A stretch of DNA of 64,000 bases, taken from positions 1 through 64,000 of the forward strand of contig CAJMNR010000021.1 in the NCBI GenBank assembly GCA_905214875.1, written 5' to 3'. The translations under genes and the position numbers were made by a program. The notes under the pieces were generated by a model. That model saw nothing but the letters and a program-made list of their open reading frames with translations. It was not told the origin of the DNA and did not search any database. Source of the stretch: an uncultured bacterium. Lineage in GTDB: Bacteria > Bacillota > Clostridia > Lachnospirales > Lachnospiraceae. Shown one piece after another: positions 26,510-35,858 of the stretch; positions within the stretch are counted from its first letter, which is position 1; the number at the start of each line of letters is the position of its first letter.

Positions 26510-27238
26510 ATGATCAAAATTCATCACTTGTCTAAATCCTTTGGTGATTTGGAAGTCTTAAAAGATATCAATCTTGATGTGGAAGAGGGAGAGGTTGTTT
26601 GCATCATCGGACCTAGTGGCTCAGGAAAGAGCACACTGCTAAGATGTATTAACCAACTTGAGATTCCTTCTGGTGGTAAAATTCGATATAAAGGTGAGAA
26701 TACTATGGACTCATCCTATGATATTCGTCAGTTTCGTGAAGATGTAGGAATGGTCTTTCAAAAATTCAACCTATTTCCTATGAAGACTGTATTAGAAAAT
26801 ATAACGCTTGCTCCTGTGCTTACAAAGAAGATGAGCAAACATGATGCAAAGAAAAAAGCAATGGAACTGCTTAAGAAAGTTGGCCTTGAAGATAAGGCTG
26901 ATGTAAAGCCACAGACACTTTCCGGCGGCCAGCAGCAACGTGTTGCAATCGCACGTGCCCTTGCCATGGAACCGAAAGTACTGTTATTTGATGAACCTAC
27001 TTCTGCACTTGATCCTGAGCTTGTCGGAGAGGTCCTTAATGTTATGAAAGATCTTGCAAAAGAAGGTATGACTATGGTAGTCGTAACCCATGAAATGGGA
27101 TTTGCAAGAGACGTAAGCGACCGTGTAATCTTTATGGCAGACGGCTATATTGTAGAATCCGGTGCCCCTAAAGAAATGTTTACTAACCCTAAAAATGATC
27201 GTACAAAAGCATTTTTATCAAGAGTTCTAAACAGCTAG
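26510..27238 (+). CDS. Polar amino-acid ABC transporter ATP-binding protein
   Basis: A 242-residue ATPase of the GlnQ/HisP type. Walker A is GPSGSGKST (about 33-41), the signature is LSGGQQQRVAIARAL and Walker B is VLLFDEPTSALD, with the switch His in VTHEM. It powers import by the partner permease and binding protein. AAGGAGG precedes the ATG. It ends 4 nt inside a small convergent gene with no terminator between. Confidence 0.94.
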   Translation: MIKIHHLSKSFGDLEVLKDINLDVEEGEVVCIIGPSGSGKSTLLRCINQLEIPSGGKIRYKGENTMDSSYDIRQFREDVGMVFQKFNLFPMKTVLENITLAPVLTKKMSKHDAKKKAMELLKKVGLEDKADVKPQTLSGGQQQRVAIARALAMEPKVLLFDEPTSALDPELVGEVLNVMKDLAKEGMTMVVVTHEMGFARDVSDRVIFMADGYIVESGAPKEMFTNPKNDRTKAFLSRVLNS

Positions 27239-27450
27239 TTTTGTCTAAGCATATAAATAACTCCTCCAAATAAGCTTAGAACAATACTCGCAAGCAATAT
27301 ACCTACACTTACAGTAGAAAACGATAAACTTATACAGAGCATGAGAGCAAGCAGACTCCATAGTGCTGTATTTAATATGATGAAGATACTGACTGGATTT
27401 CGTTTTGTTTTTTCTGCTGCTTTATTTGAAATTGACCAAAGATATTTCAT
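27235..27450 (-). CDS. Small membrane protein, unknown
   Basis: A 71-residue protein with two hydrophobic segments (about 22-42 and 45-65) and a basic N-terminus (KYLWSISNKAAEKTKRN). The start at 27450 is 8 nt after GGAG; the ATG at 27468 overlaps that region. It overlaps the stop of the ABC ATPase gene by 4 nt on the opposite strand. No family was recognised. Confidence 0.6.
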   Translation of the reverse strand: MKYLWSISNKAAEKTKRNPVSIFIILNTALWSLLALMLCISLSFSTVSVGILLASIVLSLFGGVIYMLRQN

Positions 27451-27559
27451 GTAATCATCTCCATTCATTCCTATAATATTTTATGAATTAACGATATCAT
27501 GTTTACATGAAATGAAAAAAGATTGTATGTAAAATGCATCTTAAATGTTCCTTAAGAAT

Positions 27560-27605
27560 ATAATGGGGCTATCGTACAACCATACTCGGTTGTACGATAG
27601 CCCCT
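27560..27605. terminator. Hairpin after phoR
   Basis: A perfect GGGGCTATCGTACAACC / GGTTGTACGATAGCCCC stem. The U-tract is weak on the - strand, so it may terminate phoR inefficiently or serve the opposite strand. Confidence 0.6.
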
Positions 27606-27614
27606 TGTTTATTT

Positions 27615-28952
27615 TTAGTCTTCGTGGAAGATCACTTTCACTGTCGTTCCTTTGCCAATCTCACTTGTAAGCTCCAGATGGGCATTCTCATGCCTTGCAA
27701 CGATATGTTTTACTATGGCAAGTCCAAGTCCGGTTCCTCCTGTAGACTTAGATCTACTCTTATCTACTCGGTAAAAACGTTCAAACACTCGTTCCTGGTT
27801 TTCTTTTGAAATACCAATACCAGTATCCTTTACGACCAATTCTACATACTTAGCTCCATTTGCAGAAACTGGATTTACGTAGACATCTACCCTTCCATTT
27901 GGATTATTATAACGAATAGCATTGCCGCAAAGGTTATAGATCAACTCTTCCATCATCTCTTTATTTGCCGTAACATAGGCTGGCTCACCATGAAACTCAA
28001 TCGTTACGTTATGTTTCTTTGCATTCATTTCAAGCATATGGACGCAGCTAGCGGCGATATCGTAAAGATTTGTTCTTTCATAAGTCACTTCACGTTCAAT
28101 ATGATCAAGTTCTGACAAACGTATGATGTCATTGATTAACGTGAGCAGACGGTTGGAATTACGATGAATTTCCGCTGCAAAACGAGTTATATCTTCTTCC
28201 GTAGCCATCCCGTTTTCAATCAGCTCGGAATATCCGGAGATTGCAGTTAACGGTGTCTTTAATTCATGAGAGATATTTGCCGTAAACTCTTGACGCATAT
28301 TTGCACTGCGGAGAATATCCTTATGCTGATTTTTTATCATTGTAATAAATGGAACTAACTCCTTATATGCAACAGGGGGTGTTCCATCATCTAAATGTGT
28401 TGCCATCTGTTCAATTGGTGCCACAAGACTCTTTGTCAAGAAATGAGACAATAATGCACAGAAGATAAACAATAAGATGCTAATCAAACCAATGGACGGG
28501 AACGCACTTGCAAATACGCTTAATATGCTTCCTGCTTCTTTGGCAACTCTTAGCACTGAACCATTTTTTAATAGTACCGCATAGTAAAATGCGTTATTTT
28601 CGAGAGTATTGGACATACGAATGGATTGTCCTTCTCCACTTTTAAATGCCTCCACAACTTCCGGGCGACTGCTATGGTTATCCATTCCCCCAATATCAAC
28701 ATTGGTATCAAATTCAACCGCCCCATCCGGCCCTATTATTGTAACACGCAATTCTTCCAGATCTTTGCTAAAGTCATAGGACTCATAGTTATTATAAACG
28801 TCGGCTGCTACGAGAACACGTGCATATGTCTTGATATCCTGCATGACTTCTTTTTTAAACAATTCATAAAAAACAACGGTTGCCATCGAAACTATCGTTA
28901 TAATCGCAACCGCTGTCACTGTAAGAAAGCGCATATTTATTTTCTTTTTCAT
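27615..28952 (-). CDS. phoR: Sensor histidine kinase, PhoR-like
   Basis: A 445-residue kinase with membrane helices at about 10-30 and 145-170 flanking an extracellular sensor, a HAMP-like linker, then the dimerisation domain with the phosphorylated His in ISHELKTPLTAISGYSELIENG. The ATPase domain carries N (LCGNAIRYNNPNG), G1 (VKDTGIGISKENQ) and G2 (STGGTGLGLAIV) boxes. It pairs with the response regulator 10 nt upstream. Its position beside nptA, phoU and pst supports phosphate-starvation sensing. Confidence 0.9.
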   Translation of the reverse strand: MKKKINMRFLTVTAVAIITIVSMATVVFYELFKKEVMQDIKTYARVLVAADVYNNYESYDFSKDLEELRVTIIGPDGAVEFDTNVDIGGMDNHSSRPEVVEAFKSGEGQSIRMSNTLENNAFYYAVLLKNGSVLRVAKEAGSILSVFASAFPSIGLISILLFIFCALLSHFLTKSLVAPIEQMATHLDDGTPPVAYKELVPFITMIKNQHKDILRSANMRQEFTANISHELKTPLTAISGYSELIENGMATEEDITRFAAEIHRNSNRLLTLINDIIRLSELDHIEREVTYERTNLYDIAASCVHMLEMNAKKHNVTIEFHGEPAYVTANKEMMEELIYNLCGNAIRYNNPNGRVDVYVNPVSANGAKYVELVVKDTGIGISKENQERVFERFYRVDKSRSKSTGGTGLGLAIVKHIVARHENAHLELTSEIGKGTTVKVIFHED

Positions 28953-28962
28953 AAAATGCCAC

Positions 28963-29634
28963 CTACTCTATCATATATCCGACGTTTCGAACTGTCTTTA
29001 TATGACTTCCTGTATCTCCAAGTTTTTGACGAAGAGTCTTAATATGAACATCCAATGTTCTGGACTCGCCTTCATAATCCATGCCCCAGATTCGTTCCAT
29101 GATCGTATCTCGCTGCATCACGATTCCTTGGTTCTGTATTAATAACTTTAGTAATTCATATTCTTTATAAGTTAACTCTACTTGTTCATCGTCTACAAAA
29201 ACTGCATGTCTTTCGCCGTCTACGAAAACATTACCAAGAGATAAAAACTTTTCTTCCTCCATGCCGCTAGAACGACGTAACAATGCTTTTACTCTTGAAA
29301 TCAGTTCCATAATGCCAAATGGTTTCGTAAGATAATCATCCGCGCCGTTATCAAGGCCTTTTACCTTGTCTAGCTCCGTTGTCTTTGCAGTAACCATAAT
29401 GACTGGAATCTTTCTTGTCTCTGTAACGCTTCTAAGTTTTTTCAATATGCTCAAACCATCTTCATCGGGCAGCATGACATCTAGTAAAATCAAATCCGGT
29501 ATACGCTCCATCATCTGCTTATGAAACTCTTTCGCTGATGCAAATTCCATCGTTGTGTGTCCCGAATTCTTTAATGCAAAACTTTCGATTTCACTTATGT
29601 TCTTATCGTCTTCAACAATGTATACTAATGCCAT
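28963..29634 (-). CDS. phoB: Response regulator, PhoB/PhoP (OmpR) family
   Basis: A 223-residue two-domain regulator. The receiver domain (1-120) has the phospho-acceptor Asp in LILLDVMLPDEDG, the conserved Thr/Lys in MVTAKT and LTKPF. The winged-helix DNA-binding domain (about 128-223) has ELTYKEYELLKLL and RTLDVHIKTLRQKLGD. GGGGGA precedes the ATG. Co-transcribed with phoR. TTTACA-type direct repeats with 11-bp spacing upstream of nptA and of the pst operon are likely targets. Confidence 0.92.
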   Translation of the reverse strand: MALVYIVEDDKNISEIESFALKNSGHTTMEFASAKEFHKQMMERIPDLILLDVMLPDEDGLSILKKLRSVTETRKIPVIMVTAKTTELDKVKGLDNGADDYLTKPFGIMELISRVKALLRRSSGMEEEKFLSLGNVFVDGERHAVFVDDEQVELTYKEYELLKLLIQNQGIVMQRDTIMERIWGMDYEGESRTLDVHIKTLRQKLGDTGSHIKTVRNVGYMIE

Positions 29635-29654
29635 GCTATTTCCCCCTGCTAGTT

Positions 29655-31424
29655 TTAATTCGCTACTTCTGGTAAGCGATATACTTCTTTATATTCCTTG
29701 TAGCGCTTAATAAATTCTGGTTTATTTTCTCTCTTTAATGTATCAAGATATTCATGTGTATCAAAACCATCTTTTTCAATCTGAATCATGCTAACTGCAA
29801 GATTGGAGCAGTGGTCTGCAACACGTTCCAAGTTAGTCGTGATATCAGAAAGAACAAATCCTAATTCGATAGTACATTTTCCATCACGTAAACGATCAAC
29901 ATGACGTTTTTTCACTTTTACGTTTAATCCATCGATTACTTCTTCTAATGGTTCGATTTCTTCTGCTAATATAATATCATTTTCTTCGAATGCTTGAAAG
30001 GCCTTGTCAACAATTTCAATCATAGCATTCATATATACTTCTATTTCTGCTTTTGCACTTTCAGAAAATACTAATTCTTTTTCTTTCATTTCTGTTGCAG
30101 CTTCCATTAAGTTCACTGCATGATCTGAAATACGTTCGAAATCACCGATGCAGTGAAGTAACACGGTTAATGTCTTACTATCTTCTTCCGACACGTTTTT
30201 ACTGCTTAATTTTAAAAGATAAGATCCGATTTGATCTTCATATTTATCGACTAAAGTTTCAATTTCATTTACTTTTTCTGCTTTGTTTACATCATACTCT
30301 TTTAAAAGTTCAAAAGAAAGATATAATCCTTTTTTCGCAATTTCTGCCATGCTTTTTGCAGCCTCTTTACATTGTTCCATTGCAAATGCAGGCTTGTCAA
30401 GGAAACGTTCATCTAATTTTGTAAATGTTGTTTCTTCTTCGTCATTCTCATCGTCTTTTACAGTAAGACATGCTAATTTAACAAGGCCTTTACCAAATGG
30501 TAACAACAATATTGTTGCTGTAATATTGAATACGCTATGGATTACTGCGATTCCTGCTGCATTGGCAACACTACTTAAGAACCCAAAGGATATAATATAG
30601 TTGATTGCATAAAAGCCAATCATAAATACGACTGTTCCAATTATATTAAAATATAAATGAACCAATGCTGCACGTTTTGCATTCTTCTTTGCACCAATAC
30701 TTGAAATCATTGCTGTTACACAAGTACCGATGTTCTGTCCCATAATGATTGGGAATGCTGTTGCATATGTTAAGCTTCCAGTTGCGCAAAGTGCCTGTAA
30801 GATACCTACAGATGCAGAAGAACTTTGAATCACTGCAGTTAAAACTGTACCTGCTAATACACCAAGAATTGGATTTGAGAACATGAGTAAGATATTCGTA
30901 AACGCTGGAACATCTGCAAGTGGTTTTACTGCATCACTCATAGAAGACATACCAGTCATAAGGATTGCGAATCCTACCATGATCATTCCAACATCTTTTT
31001 TCTTCTCTTTTTTAGAGAACAGCAATAACACTACACCGATGATTGCTAAAATCGGTGAAAAGGAAGTTGGTTTACACATCTTAAGTAAAAAGTTACTGCT
31101 TTCAATCCCTGTCAGACTTAAAATCCAGGATGTTGCTGTTGTACCAATGTTGGCACCCATAATGATTCCTACTGCCTGAGTAAGTTTCATAATGCCAGAG
31201 TTTACAAATCCGACTACCATTACCGTTGTTGCAGATGATGATTGGATGACTGCTGTTACTCCGGCACCTAATAATACTGCCTTAAATGGGTTAGATGTTA
31301 ACTTTTCTAAAATTCTCTCTAGTTTCCCCCCGGAAACTTTTGACAGGCCCTCTCCCATAATGTGCATTCCATACAGGAATAGTGCCAATCCGCCTAACAT
31401 AGCGAATACGCTAAAAATGTCCAT
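29655..31424 (-). CDS. nptA: Na+/phosphate cotransporter NptA with PhoU-like domain
   Basis: A 589-residue protein with two Na/Pi cotransporter repeats (about 1-310). The duplicated motifs VTAVIQSSSATTVMVVGF and LTAVIQSSSASVGILQAL are the QSSS signatures of the NptA/SLC34 family. A cytoplasmic PhoU-like helical domain covers about 345-570. It would import phosphate with sodium. AGAGGT precedes the ATG. It lies between phoU and phoB on the same strand, with Pho-box repeats just upstream. Confidence 0.93.
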   Translation of the reverse strand: MDIFSVFAMLGGLALFLYGMHIMGEGLSKVSGGKLERILEKLTSNPFKAVLLGAGVTAVIQSSSATTVMVVGFVNSGIMKLTQAVGIIMGANIGTTATSWILSLTGIESSNFLLKMCKPTSFSPILAIIGVVLLLFSKKEKKKDVGMIMVGFAILMTGMSSMSDAVKPLADVPAFTNILLMFSNPILGVLAGTVLTAVIQSSSASVGILQALCATGSLTYATAFPIIMGQNIGTCVTAMISSIGAKKNAKRAALVHLYFNIIGTVVFMIGFYAINYIISFGFLSSVANAAGIAVIHSVFNITATILLLPFGKGLVKLACLTVKDDENDEEETTFTKLDERFLDKPAFAMEQCKEAAKSMAEIAKKGLYLSFELLKEYDVNKAEKVNEIETLVDKYEDQIGSYLLKLSSKNVSEEDSKTLTVLLHCIGDFERISDHAVNLMEAATEMKEKELVFSESAKAEIEVYMNAMIEIVDKAFQAFEENDIILAEEIEPLEEVIDGLNVKVKKRHVDRLRDGKCTIELGFVLSDITTNLERVADHCSNLAVSMIQIEKDGFDTHEYLDTLKRENKPEFIKRYKEYKEVYRLPEVAN

Positions 31425-31495
31425 ACTTATACCTCTTAATTTAATACTAAATTCTTATTGTTTTTACATTTACAAGCTGGATTATAAGGGGGGGT

Positions 31496-31534
31496 TGTAA
31501 AGTTTATAAGAGTCTTATGTAAAATCTATGTAAA
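31496..31534 (-). promoter_or_regulatory. Pho box upstream of nptA
   Basis: Three TTTACA direct repeats on the - strand (complement TGTAAA at 31496, 31518 and 31529), spaced 22 and 11 bp, i.e. one helical turn per step as in PhoP/PhoB tandem sites. The downstream TATAAT near 31481 lacks a good -35, as expected for an activated promoter. Confidence 0.65.
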
Positions 31535-31549
31535 ATTTAAACTAAGACC

Positions 31550-31600
31550 CATAAGGGTCGCAAGGAGTTTGGCATTACTCCTTGCTGTTTGGATATATGA
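31550..31600 (-). terminator. Hairpins after phoU
   Basis: Two stems on the - strand, CAAGGAGT/ACTCCTTG and GACCC/GGGTC. The second is followed by only a short T-rich stretch, so termination may be partial and allow read-through to nptA. Confidence 0.5.
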
Positions 31601-31634
31601 GAATGGGATACAAAATTCCCGATGTCGGCGTTAC

Positions 31635-32285
31635 TTAATTATCATTTTCATGAATTCCTGTAATGGAGAAGATGACCCACTCAGCAATATTTGTGGCATG
31701 ATCTCCAATTCGCTCAAAGTATTTGGCAATCATTAAAAGATCGGCTGCCTGCTCACCATTCGATGAGTCTTTCGTAATTAAGTCGATTAAATCTTTTTTC
31801 ACTGTTGTAAACAGCTCATCCACTACGTCATCCTGCTTAATTACTTTCTTTGCACCTTCCATATCCTTATTGACAAAGGCATCAATACTGTTGACCACCA
31901 TAAGAGTCGTCTCTTTCGCCATTTTCTGAATATGATCAAGATTTTTTATATATGGTTTCTTTGACAATAAAATAGTGATTTCTGAAATGTCCGAAGCATG
32001 GTCACCGATTCGCTCCATGTCAGTAATCATCTTCAATGCTGCCGAGATTAAACGAAGGTCTTTCGCTACTGGCTGCTGCTGTAATAATAGCTTTAGGCAA
32101 AGGTTTTCCACCGTCTTTTCCTGACGGTCAATTTCTTCATCAAAGGCAATGGCCTTGTTTGCACGTTCCACATCTTGGCGAACCAATGCGGCTACTGCCA
32201 TTTCTATTGCTTGTTCAATCAAGCTTCCCATTTCAATTAATTCATTATTCAGGCTTACTAATTGCTGATCAAATCTATTGCGCAT
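31635..32285 (-). CDS. phoU: Phosphate signalling protein PhoU
   Basis: A 216-residue all-helical protein of two repeated three-helix bundles. The metal-binding motifs AFDEEIDRQE (about 42-51) and KQDDVVDELF (about 145) and the two DMERIGDHA / FERIGDHATNIAEW repeats are present. It is the negative modulator that links PstSCAB to PhoR. The start at 32285 follows GGAG; an upstream in-frame ATG overlaps pstB and is less likely. Confidence 0.94.
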   Translation of the reverse strand: MRNRFDQQLVSLNNELIEMGSLIEQAIEMAVAALVRQDVERANKAIAFDEEIDRQEKTVENLCLKLLLQQQPVAKDLRLISAALKMITDMERIGDHASDISEITILLSKKPYIKNLDHIQKMAKETTLMVVNSIDAFVNKDMEGAKKVIKQDDVVDELFTTVKKDLIDLITKDSSNGEQAADLLMIAKYFERIGDHATNIAEWVIFSITGIHENDN

Positions 32286-32314
32286 ATTCCCTGACTCCTT
32301 TCCTAATGTATAAA

Positions 32315-33067
32315 TCAACCAAAACGTCCTGTGATATAGTCCTCTGTTCGCTTATCCGATGGCATGGAGAATAGACGGTCTGTCTGATCAAATTCCACTA
32401 TCTCTCCTAATAAGAAGAACGCCGTCTTATCAGAGATACGTGTCGCCTGCTGCATGTTGTGTGTAACCATTACGATGGTATATTTCTTCTTAAGTTCAAC
32501 AACTAAATCTTCAATCTTTGTTGTTGAGATTGGATCTAAGGCACTTGTAGGCTCATCCATAAGGATTACTTCAGGTTTAACGGCCAACGCTCTTGCAATA
32601 CAAAGTCTTTGCTGCTGCCCACCTGAAAGGCCTAATGCACTTTTCTTTAAGCGGTCTTTTAGTTCATCCCAGATAGCTGCATCACGTAACGATTGTTCTA
32701 CGATTTCATCTAATTTTGCTTTTGAACGGATTCCATGTGTTCTTGGACCAAATGCAATGTTGTCATAGACACTCATTGGAAATGGATTTGGTTTTTGAAA
32801 TACCATTCCGACACGTTTTCTTAAACTGTTTACATCGATATCACCATAGATATCTTCTCCGTCTAATAGGACATTTCCTGTAATTTTGCATCCTTCCACT
32901 AAATCATTCATACGGTTTAGCGACTTTAAGAATGTACTCTTACCACATCCGGAAGGTCCAATAAATGCTGTTATTTCATTTTGTTGAATACTTAAATTGA
33001 TATTTTTAAGAGCCTTAAAGTCTCCATAATATAAATCAAGATCTGTTACTGTAAATTTATCGCTCAT
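32315..33067 (-). CDS. pstB: Phosphate ABC transporter ATP-binding protein PstB
   Basis: A 250-residue ATPase. Walker A is GPSGCGKST (about 35-43), the signature is LSGGQQQRLCIARAL, Walker B is VILMDEPTSALDP, and the switch His is in VTHNMQQATRISD. NDLVEGCKITG is characteristic of PstB. It energises phosphate uptake through PstA/PstC. It lies 9 nt after pstA and 29 nt before phoU. Confidence 0.96.
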   Translation of the reverse strand: MSDKFTVTDLDLYYGDFKALKNINLSIQQNEITAFIGPSGCGKSTFLKSLNRMNDLVEGCKITGNVLLDGEDIYGDIDVNSLRKRVGMVFQKPNPFPMSVYDNIAFGPRTHGIRSKAKLDEIVEQSLRDAAIWDELKDRLKKSALGLSGGQQQRLCIARALAVKPEVILMDEPTSALDPISTTKIEDLVVELKKKYTIVMVTHNMQQATRISDKTAFFLLGEIVEFDQTDRLFSMPSDKRTEDYITGRFG

Positions 33068-33076
33068 AGGCCACCT

Positions 33077-33973
33077 CTACAATCTGTTTTTCATTATTCT
33101 TTTTGCAACAAAACTGGATACTGCATTGATTCCCATGACGAGTATCAATAACACAACTGCTGTCGCATACGCTTGGTTTACATGAAGTCCTTCTCTTGAA
33201 AGGCTATACATATGAACTGCTAATGTACGTCCTGAACCGAAAAGGCTTGATGGTACTTTTGCTACCGTACCTGATGTGTAAATAAGTGCTGCTGTCTCAC
33301 CTACGATTCTTCCGACGGCAAGGATGATTCCTGCTACGATACCAGGAACTGCACTTGGTAGTACGATACGAAATACCGTTCTTAACTTTCCAGCTCCAAG
33401 TCCGAAACTTCCTTCACGGTAAGAATCTGGAACTGCCAGTAATGCTTCTTCTGTTGTTCGAATGATAACAGGAAGCACCATGATTGCTAATGTACAGGCA
33501 CCTGCCATAATGGAATAGCTCCACTTTAATGTTGTTACAAAGAAAATCATACCGAATAAACCATAGATAATAGAAGGAATACCGGATAACGTTTCGGCTG
33601 TTAAACGGATCAGTGTGACTAACTTATTCCCTTTTTTCGCATACTCAACAAGATAGATTGCTGCGAAAATTCCTAAAGGAACTGCAAATAAAAGCGATAA
33701 CACTGTCATGATTAATGTGTTAATAATTGCAGGCATCATGGAAGCATTATCCGATGTATACTCCCATGCAAATAACTCTGCATTAAGATAAGGTACACCA
33801 TGTATCAGGATATAGAAGATCAAGAATCCTAATACGGAAACAGTAATGACTGCTGACGCTATGACGAGCAGACATAATAGGAAGGAGAGTGGATGTTTCT
33901 TATAAACATTCAGCTTTTGCTTTATTGTTACTTTATTGATTTGCTTTGTAGCTGATTTTTTGATAGTTAACAT
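33077..33973 (-). CDS. pstA: Phosphate ABC transporter permease PstA
   Basis: A 298-residue permease with six membrane helices. The EAA loop is in VPDSYREGSFGLGAGKLRT, and ETLSGIPSIIYGLFGM is the conserved Pst permease segment. Its ATG overlaps the pstC stop (TAATG) behind a strong AGGAGG, so the two are translationally coupled. It forms the transmembrane channel with PstC. Confidence 0.95.
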   Translation of the reverse strand: MLTIKKSATKQINKVTIKQKLNVYKKHPLSFLLCLLVIASAVITVSVLGFLIFYILIHGVPYLNAELFAWEYTSDNASMMPAIINTLIMTVLSLLFAVPLGIFAAIYLVEYAKKGNKLVTLIRLTAETLSGIPSIIYGLFGMIFFVTTLKWSYSIMAGACTLAIMVLPVIIRTTEEALLAVPDSYREGSFGLGAGKLRTVFRIVLPSAVPGIVAGIILAVGRIVGETAALIYTSGTVAKVPSSLFGSGRTLAVHMYSLSREGLHVNQAYATAVVLLILVMGINAVSSFVAKRIMKNRL

Positions 33974-34824
33974 TAGTCATTCGCCCTCCTTTTAATTAGT
34001 GAAACTGAGATATTTATGATCATGATGAAGACGAACAGTACAACACCTGTTGCGATCAATGCTTCTCTGTGTAAATCTGTTGCATAACCCATTTCCATTA
34101 CGATATTGGCAGTAAGAGTACGTACGCCTTTATAGATACTTTCCGGCATGATTGCCTGATTGCCGGCGACCATGATGACAGCCATTGTTTCACCGACTGC
34201 ACGGCCGATTCCAAGTACGACTCCGGCAAAGATACCAGACTTAGCTGCTGGCACTACCGTACAAAATACACTTCGTTCATGTGTTGCCCCAAGTGCTAAT
34301 GCACCTTCATAATAGCTTTCTGGTACAGAGCGAATTGCTGACTCACTTACTCCGATTATCGTTGGAAGAATCATGATTCCAAGAAGCAAAGATGCTGTTA
34401 AAATGCTGTAGCCTCTTCCAGGAAAGTTCTCTCGAATAAATGGAACCATAACTACGAGTCCAAAAAAACCATATACAATTGATGGAATACCTGCCAACAG
34501 TTCAACTGCTGGTTTAATGATTTTGTATAAACCCTTTGGACAATATTTTGCCATGAATATCGCCATCAGAATGCCAATTGGCACACCTACAATAATTGCG
34601 CCTGCTGTTACATAAATACTTCCAAGAATCATTGGAAAAATTCCGAATTTGTCATTGCCCGGTTTCCATACCTTACCGAAAATGAAATCTGTTACTCCTA
34701 TTTTTTGAATGGCTGGTAAGCCATTTGCAAATAAGAAGTAACAGATCAACACTACAGCTAGGATGGATATACAAGCGGCAAACAGGAATATATATTTCGT
34801 GATACTTTCCTTATGCTTTCTCAT
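33973..34824 (-). CDS. pstC: Phosphate ABC transporter permease PstC
   Basis: A 283-residue permease with six membrane helices and the segments LLAGIPSIVYGFFGLVVM and VPESYYEGALALGATHERS (EAA loop). It pairs with PstA. GAGG precedes the ATG. It follows pstS by 31 nt in a pstS-pstC-pstA-pstB-phoU order. Confidence 0.95.
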   Translation of the reverse strand: MRKHKESITKYIFLFAACISILAVVLICYFLFANGLPAIQKIGVTDFIFGKVWKPGNDKFGIFPMILGSIYVTAGAIIVGVPIGILMAIFMAKYCPKGLYKIIKPAVELLAGIPSIVYGFFGLVVMVPFIRENFPGRGYSILTASLLLGIMILPTIIGVSESAIRSVPESYYEGALALGATHERSVFCTVVPAAKSGIFAGVVLGIGRAVGETMAVIMVAGNQAIMPESIYKGVRTLTANIVMEMGYATDLHREALIATGVVLFVFIMIINISVSLIKRRAND

Positions 34825-34855
34825 ATTATCCTCATTCCCTATCCAATATTATTTT

Positions 34856-35788
34856 TTATTTTGCAACATCTGACCAAACTGCTGTAGATCCTGTGAAGAT
34901 ATCTTTTACTTGATCTTTTGTTAAATCTTCGATTGTGCTTTGGTTGTTAACGATTACTGCAATACCATCCATTGCAATCTTTGTACCTTTGATTCCGCTA
35001 GATAATTCACTATCTTTTAAATCTCTTGAAGCCATACCGATGTCACAGATTCCATCGATTGTAGATTGCATACCAGTTGTTGAATCACTTTCTTGAATTT
35101 CAACTTCAACGTCTGTATTTACTTTTGCATAAGCTTCTTTAATCTTTTCCATTACTGGAGTTACAGAAGAAGAACCAGCTACAACTACTTTACCTTTTGC
35201 ACTGTTTTTGCTGTAAGCTTTTGTATCATCGATTGAGATATACCCGTTATCAGTAATTACTTGTTGGCCTTCTGTACTCATTATGTAGTTCATAAAATCT
35301 TGTGCTGCATCGCTAATACTGTCTTTTGTTGCAATGTTAAATGGTCTTGCAATTGTATATTTACCACTTTTAATGTTATCAACTGTTGCTTCTGCTCCGT
35401 CGATTTTTACTGCTTTTACAGTATCGTTAAGTGAGCCAAGTGAGATATAACCGATTGCATATTCATCACCAGCGATGTTTTGCATCATAACGGATGTTGA
35501 ATTCGTTACAACCGCACTTGCTGTTGTATTATCTACTTTATTACCAGAAGCATCTTTTTCTTCGATTCCGAATAATTCTACGAATGCTCCTCTTGTACCG
35601 GAACCTTCCTCTCTAGATACAACTCCAATTTCTTCTGATGTATCAAAGGATGAAGATGTTGATGCTGGTGTTCCTGTTGTGCTGCCGCTTCCGCTTCCTG
35701 CTTCGTCATTTTTATTTCCACATGCTGTAATGCTACCTGCTACACAACTTACTGTTAATGCTAACGCTACTAATTTTTTTAATTTCAT
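34856..35788 (-). CDS. pstS: Phosphate-binding lipoprotein PstS, halves in permuted order
   Basis: A 310-residue lipoprotein (lipobox ITAC, Cys23, then a Gly/Ser/Thr-rich tether) that delivers phosphate to PstCA. In ordinary PstS the GSSSVTP phosphate loop is near the N-terminus and SREEGSGTRGAF lies in the middle. Here SREEGSGTRGAF comes first (about 58-69), continues through AIGYISLGSLNDTVKA and RPFNIATK, and the GSSSVTPVMEK lobe follows at 205-310, ending after IFTGSTAVWSDVAK. All ligand segments are present, in circularly permuted order. The start at 35788 has GAGGAA upstream; longer in-frame starts would place a non-signal extension before the lipobox. Confidence 0.9.
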   Translation of the reverse strand: MKLKKLVALALTVSCVAGSITACGNKNDEAGSGSGSTTGTPASTSSSFDTSEEIGVVSREEGSGTRGAFVELFGIEEKDASGNKVDNTTASAVVTNSTSVMMQNIAGDEYAIGYISLGSLNDTVKAVKIDGAEATVDNIKSGKYTIARPFNIATKDSISDAAQDFMNYIMSTEGQQVITDNGYISIDDTKAYSKNSAKGKVVVAGSSSVTPVMEKIKEAYAKVNTDVEVEIQESDSTTGMQSTIDGICDIGMASRDLKDSELSSGIKGTKIAMDGIAVIVNNQSTIEDLTKDQVKDIFTGSTAVWSDVAK

Positions 35789-35858
35789 TTTTTTCTTCCT
35801 CTTTCTTTTAATAGTTTTTATTTTTAAGAATTGCTTACAAATTTGAAGTGGCATACCA

